Assembly (NCBI RefSeq): GCF_001280595.1
Contig: NZ_LITU01000081.1
Location: 366,461 to 430,460, forward strand
Source of the DNA: Paenibacillus xylanivorans
Lineage (GTDB): Bacteria; Bacillota; Bacilli; Paenibacillales; Paenibacillaceae
Length of the DNA stretch: 64,000 bases
Direction of reading: 5' to 3'
The position numbers were made by a program, and so were the translations under genes. The first letter of the stretch is position 1. Every line of letters starts with the position of its first letter. This document shows, piece by piece, positions 1 to 6,512 of the stretch. A model generated the notes under the pieces. It was not told the DNA's origin. It searched no databases and saw only the letters and a list, made by a program, of their open reading frames with translations.

Positions 1-61
1 TAATAAAATGATATAAAAGTGATGTGTTGAAGCAAGAGTGGGCAGAGGAGATGACATCGTA

Positions 62-766
62 ATGAATGAAATAAATGAGTTAACTGAATTGACGCAACTG
101 GATGCCCTGGTTGAACCGAAAAAGAAGAAAAAAGAATTGGCAGAGCCCAAAGATCTGCTGATCTATGAGCGTGAATATTGGGAAAGCGGATTTGAACGTA
201 TTGCCGGAATTGATGAAGTGGGACGCGGTTGTTTGTTTGGAGATGTCGTAGCGGCAGCCGTCATTTTACCTCGTGATCTGATTCTGGAAGGGGTTAATGA
301 TTCCAAGAAATTAACGGAGAAAAAGCGTGACGCATTATATGACATCATTATGGAAAAGGCATTGTCAGTTGGGATCGGTTATGCGGATGCAGAAACGATT
401 GATCAACTGAATATTAAACAGGCTGCAAGGCTTGCCATGAAACGTGCGGTAGAAGCGCTTGAGGGCGTGCCAGATTATCTAATGGTGGATGCCGAGAAGG
501 TGGATGTGAATATACCACAGTTGTCCATTATTAAAGGCGATGCAAACAGTCAATCCATTGCGGCAGCATCCATTATTGCGAAGGTTACCCGGGATAGGCT
601 TTGCAAGGAGGACTGGGATACGTTATATCCGGAATATGGTTTATCAATACATAAGGGATATGCAACGAAATTTCATCGTGAACAAATCATGGCTCTGGGT
701 GCTACACCCATGCATCGTCGCAGTTTTCTCGGCAATCTGCTCGGAGAACAGCACACTTTATTTTAA
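62..766 (+). CDS. rnhB: ribonuclease HII
   Basis: Ribonuclease HII cleaves the RNA strand of RNA/DNA hybrids and removes single ribonucleotides from DNA in the cytoplasm. The 234-residue product carries the family signature DEVGRG (Asp51, Glu52), the conserved DSKKL segment, a VDAEKV strand and the block SQSIAAASIIAKVTRD. The usual P-L-A-G-P after DEVGRG reads C-L-F-G-D here. A GTG lies in frame at 38, but GAGGAG at 45-50 sits 11 nt before the ATG at 62, so 62 is preferred. The N-terminus has a Lys-rich stretch ahead of the catalytic core. It is followed by the ylqG/ylqH-like genes, as in B. subtilis. Confidence 0.95.
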   Translation: MNEINELTELTQLDALVEPKKKKKELAEPKDLLIYEREYWESGFERIAGIDEVGRGCLFGDVVAAAVILPRDLILEGVNDSKKLTEKKRDALYDIIMEKALSVGIGYADAETIDQLNIKQAARLAMKRAVEALEGVPDYLMVDAEKVDVNIPQLSIIKGDANSQSIAAASIIAKVTRDRLCKEDWDTLYPEYGLSIHKGYATKFHREQIMALGATPMHRRSFLGNLLGEQHTLF

Positions 767-797
767 TTAGACCACACACGGAGGGAGAGTGAAGGGT

Positions 798-2834
798 TTG
801 AATATAAGTTCCGTGATTCGTGGGTTGCTGGGGGATAGTAAACCGGGAAATGCCAAGCCGCTGGAGTTAAAGGAAGGTCAGGTGGTCCGGGGATCCGTGG
901 TTAGTGTATCCGATGATGGAGCAGATGCGGTTCTTCAGATTCAGGGTGTACAGGTGCGTGCAAAACTGGAAACCCCGCTTCGACCAGGTGAAACAACACT
1001 ACTTCAGGTACAGCCTCCAGGTGAAAATGGCGTAACGGTCATGAAGCCACTCACGGGTGCATTGGCCGAACTTCCACAGGCGTCTTTGAACAATTTGCTT
1101 CAGGAGGTAGGTTTGCCGGATACCAAAGGTAATCGGGAATTATTGTTAGCCATGCAGCGAAGTGGGTTACCTTTAACCAAGGATAATGTAGCGATGGTTC
1201 AAAATATGATGACAGCGAAACCTGCACAGGTGCCTGCTGAAGAATGGGTGCAGGCGACAGGTATTGCTTTTCAGCGTGGTCTTCCGGTTACAGCGGAAAC
1301 GGTAAAGGGCTTGCATCAGGCTGTATTTGGTCCGCCACTGCATCAGTTGTTGAAGGGCTTGGCTGAACAGCTGGAGTCCATGCTGACCCAAACCGCGGGG
1401 AAAACGCTGCCGACTGGTGAACAGGCAGCTACAGTGAAACCAACCGTAATGGGTGGAATGACTGTACCGTTAAGCGGAGAACAGACGGGAGTAACGGTAG
1501 CTGCGTCAGGCGGTGGGAGAGTGACAGGAGGAACTTCTGGCTTAGCAGGGCAACTCATGCCTGGAGCGCCCGCAGGTGCTGCTCCAGTGGCTGATGGATC
1601 GCAGGATAATGCTGGTAATGCGGTGAAAGGCAATGGGCAGACAGGTACGAGTACGGGTACGGGTACGGGAAGCGCTGAAGCTACTGGAGTGAAGTCAGGG
1701 GCCAGCAACATTGAAACTGCTGGCAAGGTGGGTGCAGGTATTCCTGCGGGAACCGGAATTCCTGGCGAGAGCCCGCGCACAGCTGACGTGGGCGTTGCTG
1801 GGAGCCGCCCGGGCACGCCAGGGGCGGCAGTGGATGCTGCGGCTGGACGAGTGATTGCGGGCCAGCCTGACGGCCGCAGTGAAACGCCTGCTGCTGCGGG
1901 GCCTTCTGCAGCAGCAGGGCAGGTGGCGCCAGCAGCTCCATCAGCAGCACAGCTGGCGCCCAAGCTGCTGGCGCTGCTGGACGCGCTGCGTAGCGCGTCC
2001 ACAGCCGCACCGGCACAGCCCGGTGCGGCGACACAGGCCGCCCCTGCATCGCAGGGCGGCCAGGCGGCTGCGGCTGCCGGAGGCGTGCCGCAGCCTTTGC
2101 CAGCCGGCGCGGATGCGCTGCCGGCTGGCGGTAGTGCCGCAGCACCTGCGGGAGCTGCGGCGGCGCCTCTCACCCACGAGGGGGACCCGTGGGTGGGGCG
2201 CGTGTTGAAGCTGCTCGGTGCGGAGCACGAGCAGCAGGCAGTGCACGGCGCGGCTGCGCAGGCGCGCGTGGGGGAGGTAGCGAGTCCGGGAACGGCGGAC
2301 TCGCTGAAGGGCTTGCTGCTGCAGCTTGCCAGCAGCGATGGTGCACCGGCGGCGCTCAAGGATGCCGCCGGACAGGCCGTGCAATTTCTGACAGGTCAGC
2401 AGTTATTGCTGACAACGGATCGCAGTGCTGCTTTTGCCCAGATGCACTGGTTTATCCCCATTACCGGACCCGACGGAGAAGAGACAGCTTCCGTCCAGAT
2501 TCAATCACGCCGGGGACAACGGGGTGAATTGGATGCATCCAACTGCCGCCTGTGGTTTGATCTGGATATGAAGAGTCTCGGCCCAACGCTGGTGGATGTG
2601 CATGTTGTCAATAATATCGTCAGTCTTCGCGTCCTGAATGATCGTGAAGGAATGGGGTCGCTTCTGGAAAGTGGGCGTGAAGAGATCCACCGGGCGTTGG
2701 ACAAGCTGGGCTATCAGTTGCTGACCTTCAAGGCAGAACCATGGCCTGTTGGCCAGGAACCAGGTGCAGAACGGAAAATGACTGCCTCTGACTACAGTCC
2801 TGAACGATACAAAGGGGTGGACATGCGGGTATGA
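798..2834 (+). CDS. FliK-like protein with long Ala/Pro/Gly linker (YlqG-like)
   Basis: About 678 residues in the position of B. subtilis ylqG. The N-terminal ~120 residues look folded. The centre (roughly residues 200-510) is low-complexity Ala/Gly/Pro/Thr sequence. The C-terminal ~130 residues resemble the flagellar hook-length control (FliK) C-terminal fold. The DNA for the centre, about 1.75-2.37 kb, is far more GC-rich than its surroundings. GGAGGGAG at 780-787 is too close to a GTG at 789 but well spaced from the TTG at 798, which I take as the start. It overlaps the next gene (ATGA at 2831). The FliK relation is inferred from fold-like similarity and its FlhB-like partner; its actual function is unknown. 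Confidence 0.7.
   Translation: MNISSVIRGLLGDSKPGNAKPLELKEGQVVRGSVVSVSDDGADAVLQIQGVQVRAKLETPLRPGETTLLQVQPPGENGVTVMKPLTGALAELPQASLNNLLQEVGLPDTKGNRELLLAMQRSGLPLTKDNVAMVQNMMTAKPAQVPAEEWVQATGIAFQRGLPVTAETVKGLHQAVFGPPLHQLLKGLAEQLESMLTQTAGKTLPTGEQAATVKPTVMGGMTVPLSGEQTGVTVAASGGGRVTGGTSGLAGQLMPGAPAGAAPVADGSQDNAGNAVKGNGQTGTSTGTGTGSAEATGVKSGASNIETAGKVGAGIPAGTGIPGESPRTADVGVAGSRPGTPGAAVDAAAGRVIAGQPDGRSETPAAAGPSAAAGQVAPAAPSAAQLAPKLLALLDALRSASTAAPAQPGAATQAAPASQGGQAAAAAGGVPQPLPAGADALPAGGSAAAPAGAAAAPLTHEGDPWVGRVLKLLGAEHEQQAVHGAAAQARVGEVASPGTADSLKGLLLQLASSDGAPAALKDAAGQAVQFLTGQQLLLTTDRSAAFAQMHWFIPITGPDGEETASVQIQSRRGQRGELDASNCRLWFDLDMKSLGPTLVDVHVVNNIVSLRVLNDREGMGSLLESGREEIHRALDKLGYQLLTFKAEPWPVGQEPGAERKMTASDYSPERYKGVDMRV
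1645..1668 (+). repeat. tandem GTACGG hexamer repeat inside the FliK-like gene
   Basis: Four adjacent six-base units (the first imperfect) encode a Gly-Thr/Ser-Thr-Gly run in the disordered linker. Gain or loss of units would keep the frame, so linker length could vary among strains. Confidence 0.6.
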
Positions 2835-3139
2835 AAGAGGATTCGCAACCGGACCTGATTTCCAAAAAGGCCGTTGCATTAAAATATGTACCTGGTGAGA
2901 GTGAAGCGCCAGTCGTGGTGGCCAAAGGCCGTGGCAAAGTGGCAGAAGCCATTTTGGATAAAGCCAAGGAAAATGGTGTTCCTGTTCAGGAGGATGCTGC
3001 ACTTGTCGAAGTGTTATCTAAGCTGGATCTGGATGAACAGATTCCGTCGGAGCTGTATCAACTGGTGGCCGAAGTGTTAACCTATATTTATCGAGCCGAC
3101 CGTCTGGCTTCTGGACGAGAGGAAGAAGATTCATGGTAG
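2831..3139 (+). CDS. stand-alone FlhB C-terminal-domain protein (YlqH-like)
   Basis: A 102-residue protein similar to the cytoplasmic domain of FlhB/YscU/EscU. The segment AVALKY and the end pattern IPSELYQLVAEVLTYIYR parallel AVALKY and IPADLFQAVAEVLAYVYK in the full FlhB at 36269-37351. The self-cleavage motif NPTH is absent: the residues before AVALKY are SKK. There are no membrane segments. The start overlaps the preceding FliK-like gene by ATGA and the end overlaps yraN by 7 nt, so the three are translationally linked. FlhB and FliK together switch flagellar export specificity, so this pair may be a paralogous module; that role is inference. Confidence 0.8.
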   Translation: MKEDSQPDLISKKAVALKYVPGESEAPVVVAKGRGKVAEAILDKAKENGVPVQEDAALVEVLSKLDLDEQIPSELYQLVAEVLTYIYRADRLASGREEEDSW

Positions 3140-3531
3140 AGCGCAGATCAGATCAGGGTGCAGCTTCAAAACTGACACGTCAGCAAAAAGGACGATTGGG
3201 TGAAGAGGCTGCTTGCGACTGGCTACGGGAGCATCATTATCGGATTCTCCGTCAAAATTGGCGTTGCCGAAGCGGAGAGATTGATATCGTTGCTGCCCAT
3301 GAAGGCATGATCATTTTTATTGAAGTCCGCAGTAGAAGCGGAACTGGAAAGTATGGTACACCCCAGGAGTCGGTAGATATCCGTAAAATGCAGCAGGTAC
3401 GTGCAACCGCATCTGTATATTTGCAAATGACGGGAGAGACCAATCATCAAATCCGTTTTGATGTGATCGCAGTAATGCTGGATAAAGCGGGCGAAACCGT
3501 CTCGCTCAATCATATTATTAATGCATTTTGA
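3133..3531 (+). CDS. yraN: YraN family (UPF0102) endonuclease-like protein
   Basis: 132 residues with the UPF0102 pattern: RLGEEAACDWLREHHY, then GEIDIVAAHEGMIIFIEVRSR and a final DVIAV strand. The Glu-Ile-Asp and Glu-Val-Arg residues form a restriction-endonuclease-like active-site pattern (E/D-X-K class, with Arg for Lys). Family members are predicted nucleases linked to DNA uptake or repair; the cellular role is not firmly known. Its start overlaps the end of the FlhB-like gene and it is the last gene before a strong terminator. Confidence 0.9.
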   Translation: MVERRSDQGAASKLTRQQKGRLGEEAACDWLREHHYRILRQNWRCRSGEIDIVAAHEGMIIFIEVRSRSGTGKYGTPQESVDIRKMQQVRATASVYLQMTGETNHQIRFDVIAVMLDKAGETVSLNHIINAF

Positions 3532-3565
3532 GCTGCTACTATATTCGCGATTTATTAGCTGTGTT

Positions 3566-3615
3566 AACCCACGAGAAAGACACTAGAAAAAGTGTCTCTC
3601 TCGTGGGTTATTTTG
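3566..3615 (+). terminator. rho-independent terminator after yraN
   Basis: A 19-bp stem with one mismatch (arms 3566-3584 and 3591-3609) and a 6-nt loop, followed by a short T-rich run. It closes the rnhB-yraN transcript and could also stop leftward transcription. Confidence 0.85.
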
Positions 3616-3678
3616 ATTTGGAACAGGTTGAGGTAAAAATGAACTTAAGAGCAGCAACACATTACATTTCATAACATA

Positions 3679-3693
3679 GATACATTTTGTATC
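3679..3693. promoter_or_regulatory. putative operator, distal copy
   Basis: GATACATTTTGTATC: two 6-bp inverted arms around TTT. It is the exact reverse complement of the proximal site at 3974-3988, 295 bp away. The regulator is unknown. Confidence 0.55.
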
Positions 3694-3973
3694 GATTTGT
3701 TGGCAAAATTATTCATTTATCCCCGTTGTTTTTACTTCCCTATCTGAGTGTAAACAAGCTATGTCTAATAAATAATTTTCTAAATAAAAGTTCAAACGAT
3801 GTGTTTCAATTCGGGCTATGCTACTAAGTTACCTGTTATAAAGTGCCCTCTTTCTCCTTACCATGTATATGTCCTTTTCAAAGTTCGTTTTAATTCAATA
3901 AACAATGAAGCTTCGCTATGTATCTAACTTGTTTCTAGACGACGAAAAGAGATTAAAGTTCTTAAAATAATTA

Positions 3974-3988
3974 GATACAAAATGTATC
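3974..3988. promoter_or_regulatory. putative operator, proximal copy
   Basis: GATACAAAATGTATC ends 3 bp before a perfect TATAAT, so it fills the spacer of the presumed promoter of the peptide gene. A protein bound there would directly affect initiation. The binding protein is unknown. Confidence 0.6.
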
Positions 3989-3991
3989 ATT

Positions 3992-3997
3992 TATAAT
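3992..3997 (+). promoter_or_regulatory. -10 box for the peptide gene
   Basis: Perfect TATAAT 38 bp before the ATG at 4036. No good -35 hexamer lies 16-18 bp upstream, which suggests a promoter that depends on an activator at the adjacent palindrome. Confidence 0.5.
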
Positions 3998-4035
3998 AAA
4001 ATGAAAAAAGAAAATCAAAAAAAGAGGTGTGAACT

Positions 4036-4197
4036 ATGAGAGAAATTCAATCTGCTGCGGCAAAGAAAGAGAAACAGGTGTGGGAGACCCCTCGAATGGA
4101 AGTGCTGGATATTAGCGAAACCATGAACGGCGGTGAAGGAATTTGGCAATATGTATGGGGCGGGGAGTTTTGGAAGCTCGAAATGCTAGTTAGTTAG
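4036..4197 (+). CDS. orphan RiPP precursor-like peptide (paeninodin/lasso-type leader)
   Basis: A 53-residue peptide preceded by AGAGGTG at 4023-4029, a good ribosome-binding site 6 nt from the ATG. Residues 14-30 (QVWETPRMEVLDISETM) match the W-x-x-P-x-x-E-x-L-D leader pattern with a penultimate Thr seen in paeninodin-type lasso precursors, where it is bound by the B1/RRE protein. If cleavage follows Met30, the core is 23 residues, rich in Gly and Trp, starting NGGEG. It has Glu at core positions 4, 14 and 19 and no Asp/Glu at 7-9, so a standard lasso macrolactam ring cannot form. No lasso cyclase, RRE protein, peptidase or ABC exporter is encoded in this window. It could be another RiPP class, a degenerate lasso precursor, or one matured by distant enzymes. 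Confidence 0.65.
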   Translation: MREIQSAAAKKEKQVWETPRMEVLDISETMNGGEGIWQYVWGGEFWKLEMLVS

Positions 4198-4263
4198 ATA
4201 GATAAAACGAGTTCATAGGGTCACCGGACTTACTACTATATATGGATGAGGTGAACGATTGTC

Positions 4264-5487
4264 ATGAGTATTCAATGGAAATGGATGATTCGTTTAAGTG
4301 TGTTTTTATTATTTTTAGGGGTGTGTGGTCTGTTGCTTTCTGGGACGACATATGCTGCCTCCAAAGATGCTTTTGCGGAGGGGCAAGTTAATCAACTTGC
4401 TCAAATTTCAAGAGTTTTTGGGAAAATTACCGATATGGATGGTTTTCCGTTGAAAGATGCAAATGTAAATATCAAGATGTACACCTTCGAAAACAGCGAA
4501 ATAGCAACCAAAACAATTAAAACCAATTCCAAGGGAGAGTACAATTTTGAAACAACGTTAAGTGAAGGCATACGCATCAATATTAGTACGGTTGCCAAGG
4601 GGTACTTGGATACCAACAAGAATTATATTAGCTATTATTTGATTCCGGGAGAAACAAGGGAATTTAATTTTTCCCTCTATGAACCAGCAACAGTTGTAGG
4701 CAAAATTACTGATCAATCAGGAAAACCAGTTGTGGGTGCTGTAATTAAAGTAACAACTGTCAGCCAGTCTGTAAAGACGGACAAGGATGGCAACTACGCA
4801 ATTACAGGTATTAATCCTTATTCCGCCCCTGATATTGTGGTTTCGGTTGATGCAGATGGATATGTTCCTTACACAAAATATCTTTTTCTATACACCGCCG
4901 GTGTTACAGAGAAGTTGAACATAACACTTCAAGAGGCCGCCAAGGTGAGTGGCTTGGTGCAAGATGAACAGGGGAGGCCAGTGGCTGGGGCCACGGTATC
5001 TATTAATAATCTTAAGATGATAACAGACAAACAAGGCAAGTATTCCATGGATCGACTGTCTCCGGGAATAAGCATAATCTCTGTCGAAGCGGATGGTTAT
5101 ATCAACCAAACGATTAGGGTAACTTTGGTCAAAGGACCTAACAATACATTTGATTTTTTCCTTAAAAGTAATGTGGACAAAACCCCGCCTGTAACCAAAT
5201 ATGCTTTAGTTCCTTTGACAGAAATATCCAACGGAAAACAATATATTAATGGATTTAATTTTAAGTTAAAGGCAACGGACGAAGTTAAGGGATCAGGTTT
5301 GAAAATGACCCAGTACAGAATCAATGGGGGTGAATGGATCACGTTTACCGTACCAATAAAAATTTATGCACCTGATGTCAAAACAGTGGAATATTTCAGT
5401 ACAGATGTCGCTGGCAACCAGGAGAAAATCAACAAAATGGATTTTGTGAATGGGAAGTTTGAGGGAGCAGGATCATACCCCTATTGA
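4264..5487 (+). CDS. secreted protein with carboxypeptidase-regulatory-like repeats
   Basis: 407 residues, ATG preceded by GAGGTG at 4248-4253. The N-terminus is a Sec signal peptide: basic start, hydrophobic core to about residue 28, likely cleavage after AYA near residue 32. Three successive beta-sandwich repeats of the CarboxypepD_reg-like type follow (about 48-125, 126-218 and 219-300), each with a G-x-V/I-x-D-x-x-G-x-P-x-x-x-A-x-V/I pattern. The last ~100 residues, starting near DKTPPVTKY, look like the Ig/OmpL47-like domain found in surface proteins. No enzyme motif or cell-wall anchor was seen. It starts 66 bp after the peptide gene with no terminator between, so co-transcription is likely. 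Its role is unknown; an extracellular binding or scaffold protein is a fair guess. Confidence 0.75.
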   Translation: MSIQWKWMIRLSVFLLFLGVCGLLLSGTTYAASKDAFAEGQVNQLAQISRVFGKITDMDGFPLKDANVNIKMYTFENSEIATKTIKTNSKGEYNFETTLSEGIRINISTVAKGYLDTNKNYISYYLIPGETREFNFSLYEPATVVGKITDQSGKPVVGAVIKVTTVSQSVKTDKDGNYAITGINPYSAPDIVVSVDADGYVPYTKYLFLYTAGVTEKLNITLQEAAKVSGLVQDEQGRPVAGATVSINNLKMITDKQGKYSMDRLSPGISIISVEADGYINQTIRVTLVKGPNNTFDFFLKSNVDKTPPVTKYALVPLTEISNGKQYINGFNFKLKATDEVKGSGLKMTQYRINGGEWITFTVPIKIYAPDVKTVEYFSTDVAGNQEKINKMDFVNGKFEGAGSYPY

Positions 5488-5510
5488 TTAAATAGCTATT
5501 TATAATGAAG

Positions 5511-5565
5511 AAAGGCGACGTCACTTGAATCCCTTCGCGGGGTAAGAGTCGAAGTCGTCTTTTTA
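5511..5565 (+). terminator. terminator-like hairpin after the secreted protein gene
   Basis: AAGGCGAC near 5512 pairs (one G-T wobble) with GTCGTCTT near 5555, followed by a short T run. The interior is partly paired around CCCTTCGCGGGG. Confidence 0.6.
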
Positions 5566-5607
5566 GATCTAAAATAACTGAACGAAATAATGTTGTAAGC
5601 ATTCCTT

Positions 5608-5637
5608 TGAATCCAATGAACCGATCAGTGTATAATC
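5608..5637 (+). promoter_or_regulatory. sigma-A-type promoter for the nitroreductase gene
   Basis: TTGAAT (5608-5613), 18-bp spacer, TATAAT (5632-5637), about 110 bp before the start codon. Confidence 0.55.
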
Positions 5638-5748
5638 AAGATTGTAATCCAGTTTGCTGCACTATTTGTTTTTTTATAAATGAGTCGATTCACATCGCAG
5701 GTTTGAACTGCGGTCACGGATAATTTTTATAATCTGGGAGGCATGGTC

Positions 5749-6300
5749 ATGAGTAAATCTACCCAAACGGGTAACGCTGTAAGAGAAGCCATTGAAAACC
5801 GTCGCACCGTCAAAAAATTTAAAAAAGAAGCTGTTCCCACACAGCAGATTGTTGATCTGTTGGACACAGCCGTATGGGCACCCAATCATAAACTGCGTGA
5901 GCCGTGGCGGTTTTTGCTATTTAGCGGAGATGGACTGAACAAGCTGGCAGACGCTATTGATGCAGAGATGGGAGAGGATAACAAGTTCTCTGCCAATATC
6001 AAGCAAGTCCCAGCCGTTATGCTTGTAGTCATGGAAGAAGATCCGCGCCAGAATGTCTGGGATGAAGATTTTGCAGCAGTGAGTGCGTTGGTACAGAACT
6101 TCCTACTCGCAGCATGGAGTGAAGACATTGGTACCTTCTGGGTAACCAAGCCGTTCCTGTATGGACCCAAATTCCGTAAGTCCCTTGGTATTCAGGCTGG
6201 GGAAAAAATTATCGGCATGGTTTACATGGGGTATCCAGAGGTTATTCCTTCTGCCAAAGAACGTACACCAGCCAAGGACAAGCTGACTATATTTGAATAA
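5749..6300 (+). CDS. nitroreductase family protein
   Basis: A 183-residue FMN-dependent nitroreductase-fold protein. Visible family marks are the opening AIENRRTVKKF (phosphate-contacting Arg-Arg), the AVWAPNHKLREPWRF block and a GMVYMGYPE stretch near the C-terminus that packs on the flavin. It probably reduces nitro or quinone compounds with NAD(P)H in the cytoplasm; the substrate cannot be read from sequence. GGGAGG at 5736-5741 is 1 nt from an ATG at 5743 and 7 nt from the ATG at 5749, so 5749 is preferred. It is a single-gene unit between its own promoter and a terminator. Confidence 0.88.
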   Translation: MSKSTQTGNAVREAIENRRTVKKFKKEAVPTQQIVDLLDTAVWAPNHKLREPWRFLLFSGDGLNKLADAIDAEMGEDNKFSANIKQVPAVMLVVMEEDPRQNVWDEDFAAVSALVQNFLLAAWSEDIGTFWVTKPFLYGPKFRKSLGIQAGEKIIGMVYMGYPEVIPSAKERTPAKDKLTIFE

Positions 6301-6346
6301 TTGATATCTTGTTGGCTATACTTTTGAACGTGATGCGTATGCAAAG

Positions 6347-6392
6347 CCCCTGCACGTATGCCTCTCATAAAGAGGATATATGCAGGGGTATT
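6347..6392 (+). terminator. terminator after the nitroreductase gene
   Basis: CCCCTGCA (6347-6354) pairs with TGCAGGGG (6381-6388) and an inner CCTCT/AGAGG stem extends it. The T run is weak. It lies between convergent genes and may serve both. Confidence 0.65.
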
Positions 6393-6512
6393 TGATATGT
6401 AAATCTATGTAATCTTGAATTTGAAATCTACAGATTTCTCGTTTGAATGTATCAGGATTACTGAATAGTGAGGACAGATATTTCCCTTTAAAGCTTTATT
6501 GCTGGGTGACCC

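Larger units (their letters stand above)
3616..4035. other. AT-rich intergenic region with paired palindromes
   Basis: About 420 bp without a supported gene. It contains two 15-bp palindromes (3679-3693, 3974-3988), a further GTATC half-site near 3914, and a TATAAT box just before the small peptide gene. No RNA gene could be recognised. Confidence 0.6.

Noticed and set aside
1343..2359. 338-codon minus-strand open frame opposite the FliK-like gene
   Set aside because: It is a by-product of the GC-rich, Ala-coding block; Cys/Ser/Pro-rich, no ribosome-binding site and no recognisable domain.
3974..3997. MerR-type promoter with 19-bp spacer
   Set aside because: The palindrome position fits, but no TTGACA-like hexamer lies 19 bp before TATAAT and no merR gene is near.
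4126..4194. Standard lasso peptide core
   Set aside because: No Asp or Glu at core positions 7-9 for the macrolactam ring and no cyclase nearby; kept as RiPP-like only.
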